A stretch of 20,609 nt of DNA from positions 1 through 20,609 of the forward strand of contig JAEEUY010000251.1 of NCBI GenBank assembly GCA_016290715.1, given 5' to 3'. The position numbers were made by a program, and so were the translations under genes. This DNA is from Bacteroidales bacterium (GTDB lineage: Bacteria; Bacteroidota; Bacteroidia; Bacteroidales; WCHB1-69). Shown here piece by piece: positions 8,515-17,163 of the stretch (position 1 is the stretch's first letter; every line of letters begins with the position of its first letter). Below the pieces are notes generated by a model that did not search any database, had not been told where the DNA came from, and saw nothing but the letters and a program-made list of their open reading frames with translations.

Positions 8515-8671
8515 TATTTTAATACAAGAAAAAAAATATTTTTCCTCCTTTTTTTATCAACAAAATTTGTTAGTATTTAAAAAAATGAGCTGTTTTCGTT
8601 GATATAGAGGTTGTCAAACACATTATTACGGCTGCTTTTGCAGACGGGAATACCTGCTTTTCCAAAGTTTC

Positions 8672-9385
8672 TCATTGCTCACAAATGATAAGTTCTTCAG
8701 CGTACGGCAATGTTTTAATCCAATCACAAAAAGCGCCCCAGTCCTCTTTCAGCTTATGGTTACGACGCTGCTTATAAATGGTGGCCAACTGCTCGTAATT
8801 TGTAGAGCAGCGCATAAAAAGTTCAATCCCCTGCGGACAGTTGCTGATAATGCGCATAAAAGCCACATATTGAAAATATGGCAAGATTTTTACTGTGATT
8901 AACAACGGTTCGGGGAACTCTTTTGACATCATGGTTTCATTTTCATGATAAAACGCCATCAAATATTCATCATCCGGACCGATATTCTCTCTATTGATAA
9001 TATCTGTAATATGGTTATAATCTGCAATCAAGGCATCCATTTGGTTTATGGAACACTCTGTAACATACTTATTACAACAATTTTTGAAATCCATTTTGGT
9101 GATCCTATGCATCTTACTCGCAGATGTAACGATGTCAAAAAAATGATACCGCTGGATTTCAGGTGAAATGTAGTTAGGATATATCATGTCAAAACTCACA
9201 CGGATACCAGTCCTGAAATTCGAGTGTCCGCTTCCTCCCCCGAGTTTCGCCAATTTTTTACAACGCTTCAAACCCATCTCAAATGCGGTGTCGTCATATT
9301 CAGGAAGTTGTAACCGCATGGCGTTTCCTGCTGCAATCACCGACTCCTTTAAATCATAAACTTTGGTATTACTAATTGATAACAT
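8672..9385 (-). CDS. Conserved protein with ThyX-like features, function unknown
   Basis: Soluble protein of 237 residues with no signal peptide or membrane segment. I do not recognise a named gene. Its order of elements resembles flavin-dependent thymidylate synthase (ThyX). A short helix-rich N-terminus is followed by GSGHSNF at 51-57, where ThyX has its H-x-x-PFEH stretch. Next comes a strand ending in a QRYHFFDIVTSASKMHR-like segment (78-94), where ThyX has its RHR/S-x-RY region. A C-terminal IYKQRRNHKLKEDW segment (203-216) matches the position of the LR...HAQ-E helix. The diagnostic RHRxxS motif is absent, so thymidylate synthase activity is doubtful. Similar phage and gut-bacterial hypothetical proteins come to mind, from memory only. 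It lies upstream of nrdJ on the same strand with a 289-base gap, so a link to nucleotide metabolism is possible. The ATG start agrees with a -7 box at 9433-9440. Confidence 0.6.
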   Translation of the reverse strand: MLSISNTKVYDLKESVIAAGNAMRLQLPEYDDTAFEMGLKRCKKLAKLGGGSGHSNFRTGIRVSFDMIYPNYISPEIQRYHFFDIVTSASKMHRITKMDFKNCCNKYVTECSINQMDALIADYNHITDIINRENIGPDDEYLMAFYHENETMMSKEFPEPLLITVKILPYFQYVAFMRIISNCPQGIELFMRCSTNYEQLATIYKQRRNHKLKEDWGAFCDWIKTLPYAEELIICEQ

Positions 9386-9432
9386 ATCGTTTCCAATGGG
9401 GACTTCTACATTTATAAAACAGGATTTCGGGA

Positions 9433-9440
9433 CAAAAATA
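9433..9440 (-). promoter_or_regulatory. Candidate -7 box for the ThyX-like gene
   Basis: On the minus strand this reads TATTTTTG, a TAnnTTTG match 48 bases before the ATG at 9385. The identical octamer occurs upstream of the giant gene and of folP. No convincing -33 element was found. Confidence 0.35.
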
Positions 9441-9493
9441 CCAAAATTTTCGTTTTTTCAGAGGAAGTATAGTGAGAATGGCTTATAATAAAA

Positions 9494-9518
9494 AAAAGGG
9501 GCCTTTTCAGCCCCTTTT
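9494..9518 (-). terminator. Intrinsic terminator of the giant repeat-protein gene
   Basis: A perfect 9-bp stem (AAAAGGGGC at 9494-9502, GCCCCTTTT at 9510-9518) with a 7-base loop begins 21 bases past the stop codon at 9539. On the minus strand it is followed by a run of seven T. It isolates the giant gene from the downstream ThyX-like gene. Confidence 0.88.
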
Positions 9519-9538
9519 AAACGTATTAGACTTAGTGA

Positions 9539-9793
9539 TTATCTTTGAAAAATATTCACTTTGTAGTTATGAACTTGTTTATTCGTAATCACTCTTACAA
9601 CATAGTTACCAGTAGCCGTTTGAAGCGTAATCACGTCATTGTTTTCAGCTTGACCGTCAAATACAACACGACCAAACATATCATAAACGCGAACGCCCTT
9701 GATTACTTCTTGACTATTGTTCGTTACATAAATGCTATTACCATAGCTGTAAACATTTAATTGACCTGCTTCAGCATCTACAATACCCGTTGC
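9539..9793 (-). other. T9SS C-terminal sorting domain of the giant protein
   Basis: Residues 2384-2467 form a Por-secretion tail. It has an RVYDMFGRVV strand-turn-strand, an ITLQTATGNYVVRV core and a final basic strand ending FQR. In this family the tail directs passage through the outer membrane and is usually cleaved, often with attachment to A-LPS by PorU. The presence of such tails implies that T9SS genes exist elsewhere in the genome. Confidence 0.88.
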
Positions 9794-12700
9794 AATCGTA
9801 GTGAAGCGAACTTGGCTTGACCAATTGCTTTCTGCCGTATCGGCAACACATACTGATTTAACATTCCAGATGTAATCAGTCATTTGATCCAAACCTGTCA
9901 AATTATAGTTCGTAGTGGTAATGTTAGGAATTACCGTATAATCAGCGGTATCAGAAAGTTTTTTGTAACGTACGGTATAAGAAGTAGCACCCATATCGCT
10001 CCAATTCAAGGTAGCAGAAGTACCAGTAACATCCGTAGTATATACATAAGTAGGAACATCACATTCAGCAGCAACGAAAACTACATCAATTGTATGGTCT
10101 TCAGTAATATTGCTGAAAATGTAGATTGATACTGCACCAACACTAACACCATCAACCAATACATCACCAACAGTGTAGTATTCGTCAGGAGTCATGATGA
10201 AAGTAGCACTTTCGCCTTGATTAACGGTAATCGTACCAGCAGGATCAATAGTACCATGATCGCCAGCAGTAGCCGTAATCGTGTATTGTAAGCTATCGAA
10301 TGCAGCAAATTGTGCTTCAATGGTATTGTCAGCGCTTACATTTTCAAAAGTATAGGTTGAAACTGCACCGACACTATTGCCATTAACCAATACATCAGAA
10401 ATGTAATAACCATTAGCAGCAGCAATATTGTAAGATTGCGTACCATCACAAACAACGGTGGTAGCACCAGCAGGGGTAATATTACCAGCAGCTTCATCAT
10501 TAACAGTAGCAGTGATAGTATAAGTAACCACTTCAGTAACAACTTCTATCGTTTGATTGTCAGTTACATTAGTGAAAGAATAATTAGCAACTACACCCAC
10601 ACTTTCACCATTAACAATAACATCAGTAATAGCATAGCAATCATCAACAGTAAATGTATAATTTACATTGCTGCCATAAACTACGGTGGTATCACCCAAA
10701 ACTGGGGCAACCGTTACATGTCCATTGGTGAATGAACTAATAGTGTATTCGTATTGAGCGAAGATTACTTCAACAGTATGGTCAGCATCAATATGTGCGA
10801 TGCGGAAACTATCAATAGCTCCTAAATTAACACCATCAAGTACTACGCTATCAATATATGCACCTTGGTTAGGAGTAATGTTGAAAATAATCGTAGTATC
10901 ACAATTATAAGTGTTATTTCCAGCAGGAGTAATAGAACCCCAAGTAGCATTGTTTACAGAAGCATTAACCGTGTAAGTATTGATTGTAAATTGAACATCA
11001 ATTGTATGATCTGCATCAATAGCCGGGAAGCTGTAAGAAGTTGCTATCGTTTGGCTTTGACCATCGATGGTAACTGCAGAAATCGTATAGCAAGGATCTA
11101 CTACGATATCATAAACCACGTTGGCACCACAATTATAAACATTCGTTTCAGTAATTGTACCACCTACACCAGCAGTAGCAGTAACGGTAAACGTATTGAT
11201 TTGATAAGATGCCACAACATTCATATCAGCGTTAATATCACTCAATACCAAAGTATTGTTAGCAACTTGATCCAAATAAGAAGCACCATTTACCAAAACT
11301 TCCGTTAAAGTATAGCAAGAATCAGGAGTAAAGGTTAATGTTACAGAAGCGCCTTCGTTAACGGTAGTATCCATAGGAGTAACCGCACCATAACCGTAGG
11401 CGATTGCAGTAACATGATAAGTAATAGCTGCGAATTGTACTTCAATGGTATTATCAGCAGCAATATTAGAGAAGGTATAAGAATCGTGAACACCGATGCT
11501 GGTTCCGTTAACCAATACATCAACAACTGCGTAACCACTATCAGCAGTGAAAGTATAGGTAACCGTTGTATCACAAGGATAAGTAACAACACCTGCAGGT
11601 TCTATTGTACCATTTTCTCCAGCGATTGCAGTAATATTATAAGTATTGATAGCGAATGAAGCACTAATTACATAATCCGTATCAATATTTTGAAGAGCAT
11701 ATTCATAAAGATTCGTATTATCATCAAATGTTATCACTTCATCATTAACTTTGATAGAATCGATATGATAACAACCTTCAGCATGGATAGTGAAGTTCAT
11801 ATTATCACCATAAATCACATCGTGAGTACCTGGCATCATAATCGTACCATTTTCACCAGCAGTAGCCGTAACCGTGTAATGATTGATAGCGAAATATGCT
11901 TCCAAAGTATGTGCTTCCGTAATATTCGTAAGGTCTAAATTGTATTCACTTTCTTGGTTGCTGAAAGTAGTATCGGTTTCACCATCCAATACAATGTAAT
12001 CAATGTGATAACCTTCTTCAGCAACAACATTGTAAGTAAACCCTGCACTGCAGTTAGCATAACCTTCATTCACTGTACCATTACCAACGGCAACGGAAGA
12101 CATGTAATAAGTATTTGGTGTAAATACTGCTTCAATAGTATGATCAGAATTAATAACTGCGAAAGTATAAACCATATCAATGGAATCAGTAACTTCAACA
12201 GGAGTACCATCTACCAATACTTGGTCGATGAAGCTGCAATCTTCTGCATGAATAGTATATTCAACTGTAGCACGGTCAATAACCGTAGAATCACCTACAG
12301 GAGTAATTGTACCAGTACCTTCACCAGATACAGAAGCGGTTAAAGTATATTGATTAATTGCGAAATATGCACGAAGAATAGTATCAGCTACAACAGGATT
12401 AATCGTGTAAGTAACCGAAGAAGTATTACCCGTGTACATCGTAATGGAGTCACCAACGATAATTCTATCAATATGCCAACCATTATCCGTATCAGCAGTA
12501 GCAATAAAATCATAAGAATCCCCATAATGTAAATCGATGGTATCAACATTCCAAGAACCCATACCACGCTCAACTGTCGTGATGAGACGGAAAGTATTTC
12601 TTTCAAATACTACTGTAATCGTAGTGTCAGTCATCATGTTGTTCACATCAACTTGAGCGTAAACATCAGCATTTGAACCCAAAGTGGTAGTAGTTCCATT

Positions 12701-15700
12701 GAAAGTATAGGAAGCGATATGCCAACCGTCTTCTGCATTGATGGTATAAGTGTGATCTTCGTTACAATTAACGATTGCTTCCGTTACAGTACCTTCGCCT
12801 GTGATTTCAGCAGCAGCATGATATCTGTTTACAACTGTAGTAGCTTCAATGGTCATATCTTCAATTGCGACAAATGAATAAACAGAACCCGTGGTTAAAC
12901 TGTCAACAGCTACTTTTTCACCATTAATAGTAAGGGTATCCACATGTTCACAAGTAGAAAGCAGATTGATATTCAAATCTACGCTTGTGCCATGATCTGC
13001 CGTAGTAGAAGCTGGAGTAAACGAACCATTGCCATCCGTGAAAGAAGCATTGATTGTATAATTGTTGATAGCAAATGTAACCTCTACATTTTTATCTTCT
13101 TGAATGTCGGAAAGTGTATAAGTGTAAGTTCCACTGTCACCTTCTACCAAATCATTCAAGTCAGCAGGCACAGAATTAATAAGCAACGTAGCCACATGAT
13201 AACCTTCTTCTGGGGTGATTGTGTAAGTATAATCTGTACCACAAGCAACAATAGTATCACCCTCTAACTCAATGGTGCCATTAGAGCCTGAAACGTTGGC
13301 TGTTAAAGTGTATTCTACGGCATAGAAGTTCGCAGACACTTCATAATCAGCTACAGCATCCAAGTTTACAATACCCGTTGCAGGTCTTTCAATTCTGTCC
13401 GTAGCATCCGTAGATAAATTCTTCACTACAATAGTATCAATTCTATGACATGTTTGAGGAACAATTTGCAAATCGATGGTTTCAAAAGGACAAACTAAGA
13501 ATTTGATTTCGTATGAACCGCCAGCAGCATAGGATCCGGCAGCAGGATCTGAAACCACAATGTATTGACCATTCCAGTCAGCTTCTGCAGGATCTGCGCT
13601 TGCATACGGAGTGTATCCATTAGTTCTTTGAATATCACCATTATTAGCAACCACAAAAGTAGCAGTTAATGTATCAAGGGCAATCACAACATTGATGTCC
13701 GTATCAGAAACCACATTTGCGATATCGTATGTATAGGTAGTATCATCATTGTTGCCCAAATTGATTACGCTGTCACCACAAGTAATCGTAGCGATGTGAT
13801 GATATTCATCAGCTACACTGATAACGATAGATTCACTACCGCCATGTTGAACGGTAACAGAAGAAGAAGCAACCGTATTCGTACCTGTAATCACTGTATT
13901 AACAGAATATTCATTGATAGCGTATTCAACTAAAATTTCTTCATCTTGGAACACTTCATCAATTTTGATAGTAGTATCCGCGAAAGCATTGCTGGTATTA
14001 GTTTCAACCGCACCATTGCGAGAAATAGAAGCAATATGATAACCTTCATTTGCTCTGATTGCGAAGTAGCAAGTAGTACCGCAGTTTCTTGTGATAGAAC
14101 CTTGAATGGTATCATTGCTCAACAAATGATGGTTAGCACCTTGTTCCGCGCGAATAACGCCGTTTTCACCTCCGACAACTTCCCATGACAAATCATAAAC
14201 CAATCTTTCAACCATTGCTTCGATATTGGTCGTATCAACAACATCAAAAGTATAAGTAACAACATTATTGGCATCTACAGTGGCATCTGCCAACTTATCT
14301 TCACCATTAACCAACAATTGGGCAATATGCCAACAATCAACAGGAGTAATTGTGATTGTCCTGGTTGTACCATGAGTTACAGGCATCATAGGAACACCCG
14401 TAATAGTAGCTTTATTCGCATTGTTGCTTGGTTTAACAGCGGCTGTTACGGGGTATCTGTTGATAGCAAACATTGCTTTAAAGGTAGTGTCGCTCAATAC
14501 TTGATCGAAATGATAGGTGTATTCGGAAAGTTGGTCATTCATACCTGCCGTATAAATCACATGGGTTCCCAAAATAACCTGACTTACATGATAGCCTTCA
14601 TCAGCTGTAATAACATAGTCGTAAGGTTCACCACAATCAACATCTACTGTAGGAACGGTACCGTTTGTAGTCATTGCCACACCTGTAATAGTATTTTGAT
14701 AAGCTTCCATGTTCACAGCGATAGTGTGATCGCAAGTTACAGAAGCATAGTTAACAGTATAAGCAGTTGCGTGATCCGGAACAGAATAACCAATCCAAAT
14801 AGGACCAGCAGCACCACTATCAGCAACAGTGGTCAAATAATGACAAGCGTCAGCGGCAATATTAATGGTGCATGGATCACCGTGTTTAACCAAAGTATCC
14901 GCAGGAACAGCCGTAGCATATCCTTCAGGAGTGAATAAAGTAACAATTCTATATTCGTTAATAGCAAATGCAGCGGTAATGGTAACGTCATTAATAATGT
15001 CATATATACGATATTCAGCCGTTACATCTCCTGTTGTATAATAAGTAGTATCCGTACCATCGGTAATATAATCGATATGATAACCGGCAGCAGCGTCAGC
15101 ATCAACTCTTACGATACAGCTGTCACCATAAAGAACTGCAGTATCACAGCAAATAGTACCATTACCTCCAGCATTAACAACCGTTACATTCTTTTGGAAA
15201 CGATTGAAAACAACTTTTACTGTTGTATGAGAAGTAATATTGTCAATATTGAATGAGAAGCTGGCAGCGTGGAAACCAGACATATCCACGAAGTTAGTTC
15301 CCATATCATTAGTAATAGTATAGCTTTCAATATATGAACCCGTACCCGCATTGATAGTATAAAGAACTGTTTCATTACATTCTACCGTATCTTGTTGTGG
15401 TACACAATAGCCGAAGCCTGTTCCAGAATAGATTGTGTTCAAAACATAGGTGATACCTTCAAAAGTAACACTGATGTTATGAGCCGTATCAACGGGATCG
15501 AAAGTATAAGTGGCACCCGAAGTCAAACTACCTACGAGTTCACTAGTCACTTCTACGCCATCTACCAAAACAGAGGCGATTTGGGAACATTCTTGGGGAG
15601 TGAAAGTATATACTGGAGTTTCACCATATAATGCTTTTACAGGACCTGTTACCGTACCAGCGCCTTCAGAAGTGTAGGTCATATCATACTCATCCAAATC

Positions 15701-16942
15701 ATAATGAGCTGTAAAAGTCACATCTTCACCAACGCTGTCAATAGCTATCGTATCATTTGCCAATACAAGAGTATCGGTACCAACAGTAACCGCTACCAAA
15801 TGATGACCTGTAAAGGCTGGTATTTCGTAAGAGAATTCCCCTCCACAAATAACAGATTGATCTACTGTAGGATTGGTAACACCATCAAATTCAACACTGA
15901 TTGTATAATAGGTATCTGCAAAAGAAACGGCAATTTCACGACCTAACGTTTGAACTGGATCAAAAGTATAAGTCATTTGCTGTTTGTCCGTAATTGTAAT
16001 CGGCGTGCCATCCACCAAAATACTGGCAATTTCATGACAAGGATCAGCCGTTATCGTGTAGGTCGGCTTACTATTATAATATATATTAGTCAAATCACAA
16101 GTAATGGTACCCGGAGCATCTGCATCAATAGTTACATCAATAGGATATTCACATGTGGTTTCTGCAATAGAGGTTTCGTATGGGGTTACAACATGACGCA
16201 TAATCGTATCTTCAGTCAAGCCCACCAAAGTATCCATTTTTACCACATCTCCAATAGAATATACACCAAGTGTATCCATACCTTCAACATCATAATACTT
16301 ATAATCAGGACAAACAACGATTTCAATAATAGAATCTTTTACCGCTTTTTTATACATGGTAATAGAAATTGAGTCAATATACAATTTTTGATTGCTTGAC
16401 CCAGTATTCTGTCCATGTCTGATTTTAACACTCTCAGCCTCAATACTTGATATAGAGAACAACTTGGTCCCGCTGTTAGCACTTATTCTAACATCCGCAG
16501 CGCCATCAACATTATAAGCAATAGGAGCATTATCGCTACTGGAGCGATGCAATACTATTTCCTTAATTTTAGCACCATCCAATGCGGTAAAAGTAATGGA
16601 AGAACCATTCCCATTAGTTCTTTTAGGATACATACGCAATGTTTGATCGGAAGACCAATAACAAGTATTATTACCAGCCTCACCTTTTGCTGTAGAATAG
16701 CCCAACAAATCCGCCACAATCACGCCTGATACACTTGCATATTGCGGACCGCTGTTTTCATCAACTGGCATATTCTCAAACTGCAACTGCGTACCAGTAA
16801 AAGTTAACTGCTGCGCTTGGGCAGTCACACTAAAAATTGCCATTACACACAAGAGAGTAACAGCAATAAAACTTCGAATTGCGCTCAATTTTTTGAAGTT
16901 TTGTTGTGTAAAAGTGTAAAACTTTTTCATAAAAAAATACAT
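9539..16942 (-). CDS. Giant T9SS-secreted protein with 25 divergent InlB-B-like repeats
   Basis: Predicted cell-surface or secreted protein of 2467 residues. Domain order by residue: signal peptide about 1-45 (cleavage after AQA); beta-rich N-terminal domain 46-197; linker 198-264; 25 tandem repeats of 72-119 residues at 265-2291; fibronectin type III-like domain 2292-2383; T9SS type A sorting domain 2384-2467, with the typical GVRVYDMFGRVVF and final GNYVVRV...YKVNIFQR. Each repeat follows the pattern NxYTITA..G.NGTI..G...V..G...TYTI.A..GYHI..VLVNG......YTF.NI..DHTIEV.FA, as in the divergent InlB B-repeat (Flg_new_2) family. A stalk or adhesin role is inferred. The ATG at 16930 (MKKFYTF) is a more typical start than the one at 16942; both are in frame. 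Odd features are paired cysteines in neighbouring repeats and near absence of Lys/Arg in the last ten repeats. A strong terminator follows. Confidence 0.93.
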   Translation of the reverse strand: MYFFMKKFYTFTQQNFKKLSAIRSFIAVTLLCVMAIFSVTAQAQQLTFTGTQLQFENMPVDENSGPQYASVSGVIVADLLGYSTAKGEAGNNTCYWSSDQTLRMYPKRTNGNGSSITFTALDGAKIKEIVLHRSSSDNAPIAYNVDGAADVRISANSGTKLFSISSIEAESVKIRHGQNTGSSNQKLYIDSISITMYKKAVKDSIIEIVVCPDYKYYDVEGMDTLGVYSIGDVVKMDTLVGLTEDTIMRHVVTPYETSIAETTCEYPIDVTIDADAPGTITCDLTNIYYNSKPTYTITADPCHEIASILVDGTPITITDKQQMTYTFDPVQTLGREIAVSFADTYYTISVEFDGVTNPTVDQSVICGGEFSYEIPAFTGHHLVAVTVGTDTLVLANDTIAIDSVGEDVTFTAHYDLDEYDMTYTSEGAGTVTGPVKALYGETPVYTFTPQECSQIASVLVDGVEVTSELVGSLTSGATYTFDPVDTAHNISVTFEGITYVLNTIYSGTGFGYCVPQQDTVECNETVLYTINAGTGSYIESYTITNDMGTNFVDMSGFHAASFSFNIDNITSHTTVKVVFNRFQKNVTVVNAGGNGTICCDTAVLYGDSCIVRVDADAAAGYHIDYITDGTDTTYYTTGDVTAEYRIYDIINDVTITAAFAINEYRIVTLFTPEGYATAVPADTLVKHGDPCTINIAADACHYLTTVADSGAAGPIWIGYSVPDHATAYTVNYASVTCDHTIAVNMEAYQNTITGVAMTTNGTVPTVDVDCGEPYDYVITADEGYHVSQVILGTHVIYTAGMNDQLSEYTYHFDQVLSDTTFKAMFAINRYPVTAAVKPSNNANKATITGVPMMPVTHGTTRTITITPVDCWHIAQLLVNGEDKLADATVDANNVVTYTFDVVDTTNIEAMVERLVYDLSWEVVGGENGVIRAEQGANHHLLSNDTIQGSITRNCGTTCYFAIRANEGYHIASISRNGAVETNTSNAFADTTIKIDEVFQDEEILVEYAINEYSVNTVITGTNTVASSSVTVQHGGSESIVISVADEYHHIATITCGDSVINLGNNDDTTYTYDIANVVSDTDINVVIALDTLTATFVVANNGDIQRTNGYTPYASADPAEADWNGQYIVVSDPAAGSYAAGGSYEIKFLVCPFETIDLQIVPQTCHRIDTIVVKNLSTDATDRIERPATGIVNLDAVADYEVSANFYAVEYTLTANVSGSNGTIELEGDTIVACGTDYTYTITPEEGYHVATLLINSVPADLNDLVEGDSGTYTYTLSDIQEDKNVEVTFAINNYTINASFTDGNGSFTPASTTADHGTSVDLNINLLSTCEHVDTLTINGEKVAVDSLTTGSVYSFVAIEDMTIEATTVVNRYHAAAEITGEGTVTEAIVNCNEDHTYTINAEDGWHIASYTFNGTTTTLGSNADVYAQVDVNNMMTDTTITVVFERNTFRLITTVERGMGSWNVDTIDLHYGDSYDFIATADTDNGWHIDRIIVGDSITMYTGNTSSVTYTINPVVADTILRAYFAINQYTLTASVSGEGTGTITPVGDSTVIDRATVEYTIHAEDCSFIDQVLVDGTPVEVTDSIDMVYTFAVINSDHTIEAVFTPNTYYMSSVAVGNGTVNEGYANCSAGFTYNVVAEEGYHIDYIVLDGETDTTFSNQESEYNLDLTNITEAHTLEAYFAINHYTVTATAGENGTIMMPGTHDVIYGDNMNFTIHAEGCYHIDSIKVNDEVITFDDNTNLYEYALQNIDTDYVISASFAINTYNITAIAGENGTIEPAGVVTYPCDTTVTYTFTADSGYAVVDVLVNGTSIGVHDSYTFSNIAADNTIEVQFAAITYHVTAIAYGYGAVTPMDTTVNEGASVTLTFTPDSCYTLTEVLVNGASYLDQVANNTLVLSDINADMNVVASYQINTFTVTATAGVGGTITETNVYNCGANVVYDIVVDPCYTISAVTIDGQSQTIATSYSFPAIDADHTIDVQFTINTYTVNASVNNATWGSITPAGNNTYNCDTTIIFNITPNQGAYIDSVVLDGVNLGAIDSFRIAHIDADHTVEVIFAQYEYTISSFTNGHVTVAPVLGDTTVVYGSNVNYTFTVDDCYAITDVIVNGESVGVVANYSFTNVTDNQTIEVVTEVVTYTITATVNDEAAGNITPAGATTVVCDGTQSYNIAAANGYYISDVLVNGNSVGAVSTYTFENVSADNTIEAQFAAFDSLQYTITATAGDHGTIDPAGTITVNQGESATFIMTPDEYYTVGDVLVDGVSVGAVSIYIFSNITEDHTIDVVFVAAECDVPTYVYTTDVTGTSATLNWSDMGATSYTVRYKKLSDTADYTVIPNITTTNYNLTGLDQMTDYIWNVKSVCVADTAESNWSSQVRFTTIATGIVDAEAGQLNVYSYGNSIYVTNNSQEVIKGVRVYDMFGRVVFDGQAENNDVITLQTATGNYVVRVITNKQVHNYKVNIFQR
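9794..10069 (-). other. Fibronectin type III-like domain of the giant protein
   Basis: Residues 2292-2383 read as one Fn3 unit: a TGTSATLNWSDMGATSYTVRYK opening pattern, NYNLTGLDQMTDYIWNVKSVC in the middle, and a closing SSQVRFTT strand. It separates the repeat stalk from the sorting tail, a common arrangement in Bacteroidota surface proteins. Confidence 0.85.
10070..16150 (-). repeat. Array of 25 tandem divergent InlB-B-like protein repeats
   Basis: Unit starts (residue numbers from the 16942 start) are 265, 344, 417, 497, 582, 662, 748, 828, 914, 1010, 1090, 1209, 1293, 1372, 1449, 1530, 1610, 1687, 1766, 1840, 1916, 1988, 2064, 2139 and 2215, ending at 2291. Typical length is 72-86 residues; units 9 (96) and 11 (119) carry insertions. 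The boundary usually reads FAI-N-x-Y-T. C-terminal units share DVLVNG, SVGAVS and ADNTIE phrases and are shorter and more alike; N-terminal units are more diverged. The array covers about 6.1 kb of DNA, with no frameshift or stop. Confidence 0.9.
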
Positions 16943-17163
16943 TTAAGTTTGTTATTAATTTTTACCTATTTTCTATTTATTTTATTTTCAATACTTTACA
17001 AAAAAATATAATTCTTCCGTTCTAAAATTTTTAAGCCAATTTTAAAACTGACAAAAATAACAATATTTTTCTTACTACCACACTATTTTTTCACGAATTT
17101 CATTTTTTTTTTAACAGCCCAATGTGAATGAATATTTGTCCATATCTGATGTCATTTGTTTTT
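16943..17163 (-). other. AT-rich intergenic region upstream of the giant gene
   Basis: This 221-base stretch contains a TATTTTTG (17052-17059, minus strand) that may be the -7 box of the giant gene. That predicts a leader of a little over 100 bases. No -33 element at good spacing and no strong terminator for the upstream endonuclease gene were seen, so read-through into the giant gene is possible. Confidence 0.35.
17052..17059 (-). promoter_or_regulatory. Candidate -7 box for the giant repeat-protein gene
   Basis: On the minus strand this reads TATTTTTG, a match to TAnnTTTG, about 110 bases before the start codon at 16942. It is the same octamer as at 9433 and 19152. No clear -33 TTG. Confidence 0.3.

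Larger units (their letters stand above)
8383..8671 (-). other. Intergenic region upstream of nrdJ
   Basis: This 289-base AT-rich gap separates nrdJ from the upstream gene. It contains a candidate promoter box (8507-8514), an inverted repeat (8469-8485), and a second small inverted repeat AACAAA-A-TTTGTT at 8559-8571. The part near the upstream gene (8590-8671) has only weak hairpins, for example CTGC-TTTT-GCAG, and no T-run. I found no B12-box-like sequence, no small gene and no clear NrdR box. Confidence 0.5.

Noticed and set aside
8383..8540. Cobalamin riboswitch upstream of the B12-dependent nrdJ
   Set aside because: No B12-box-like sequence was visible, and the predicted leader is too short for a typical cobalamin riboswitch. 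A covariance-model scan would settle it.
10070..16150. The DNA repeats as a CRISPR array or other nucleotide-level repeat
   Set aside because: The periodicity (about 220-260 bases) is that of protein domains, is diverged at the DNA level and keeps one open frame. There are no short identical repeats with unique spacers.
9545..16729. Many plus-strand open frames of 60-206 codons across the giant gene
   Set aside because: They lie antisense to a continuous minus-strand frame with coherent repeats, a signal peptide and a sorting tail. Their translations are low-complexity Ser/Asn/Ile/Arg-rich shadows created by the repeat codon pattern.
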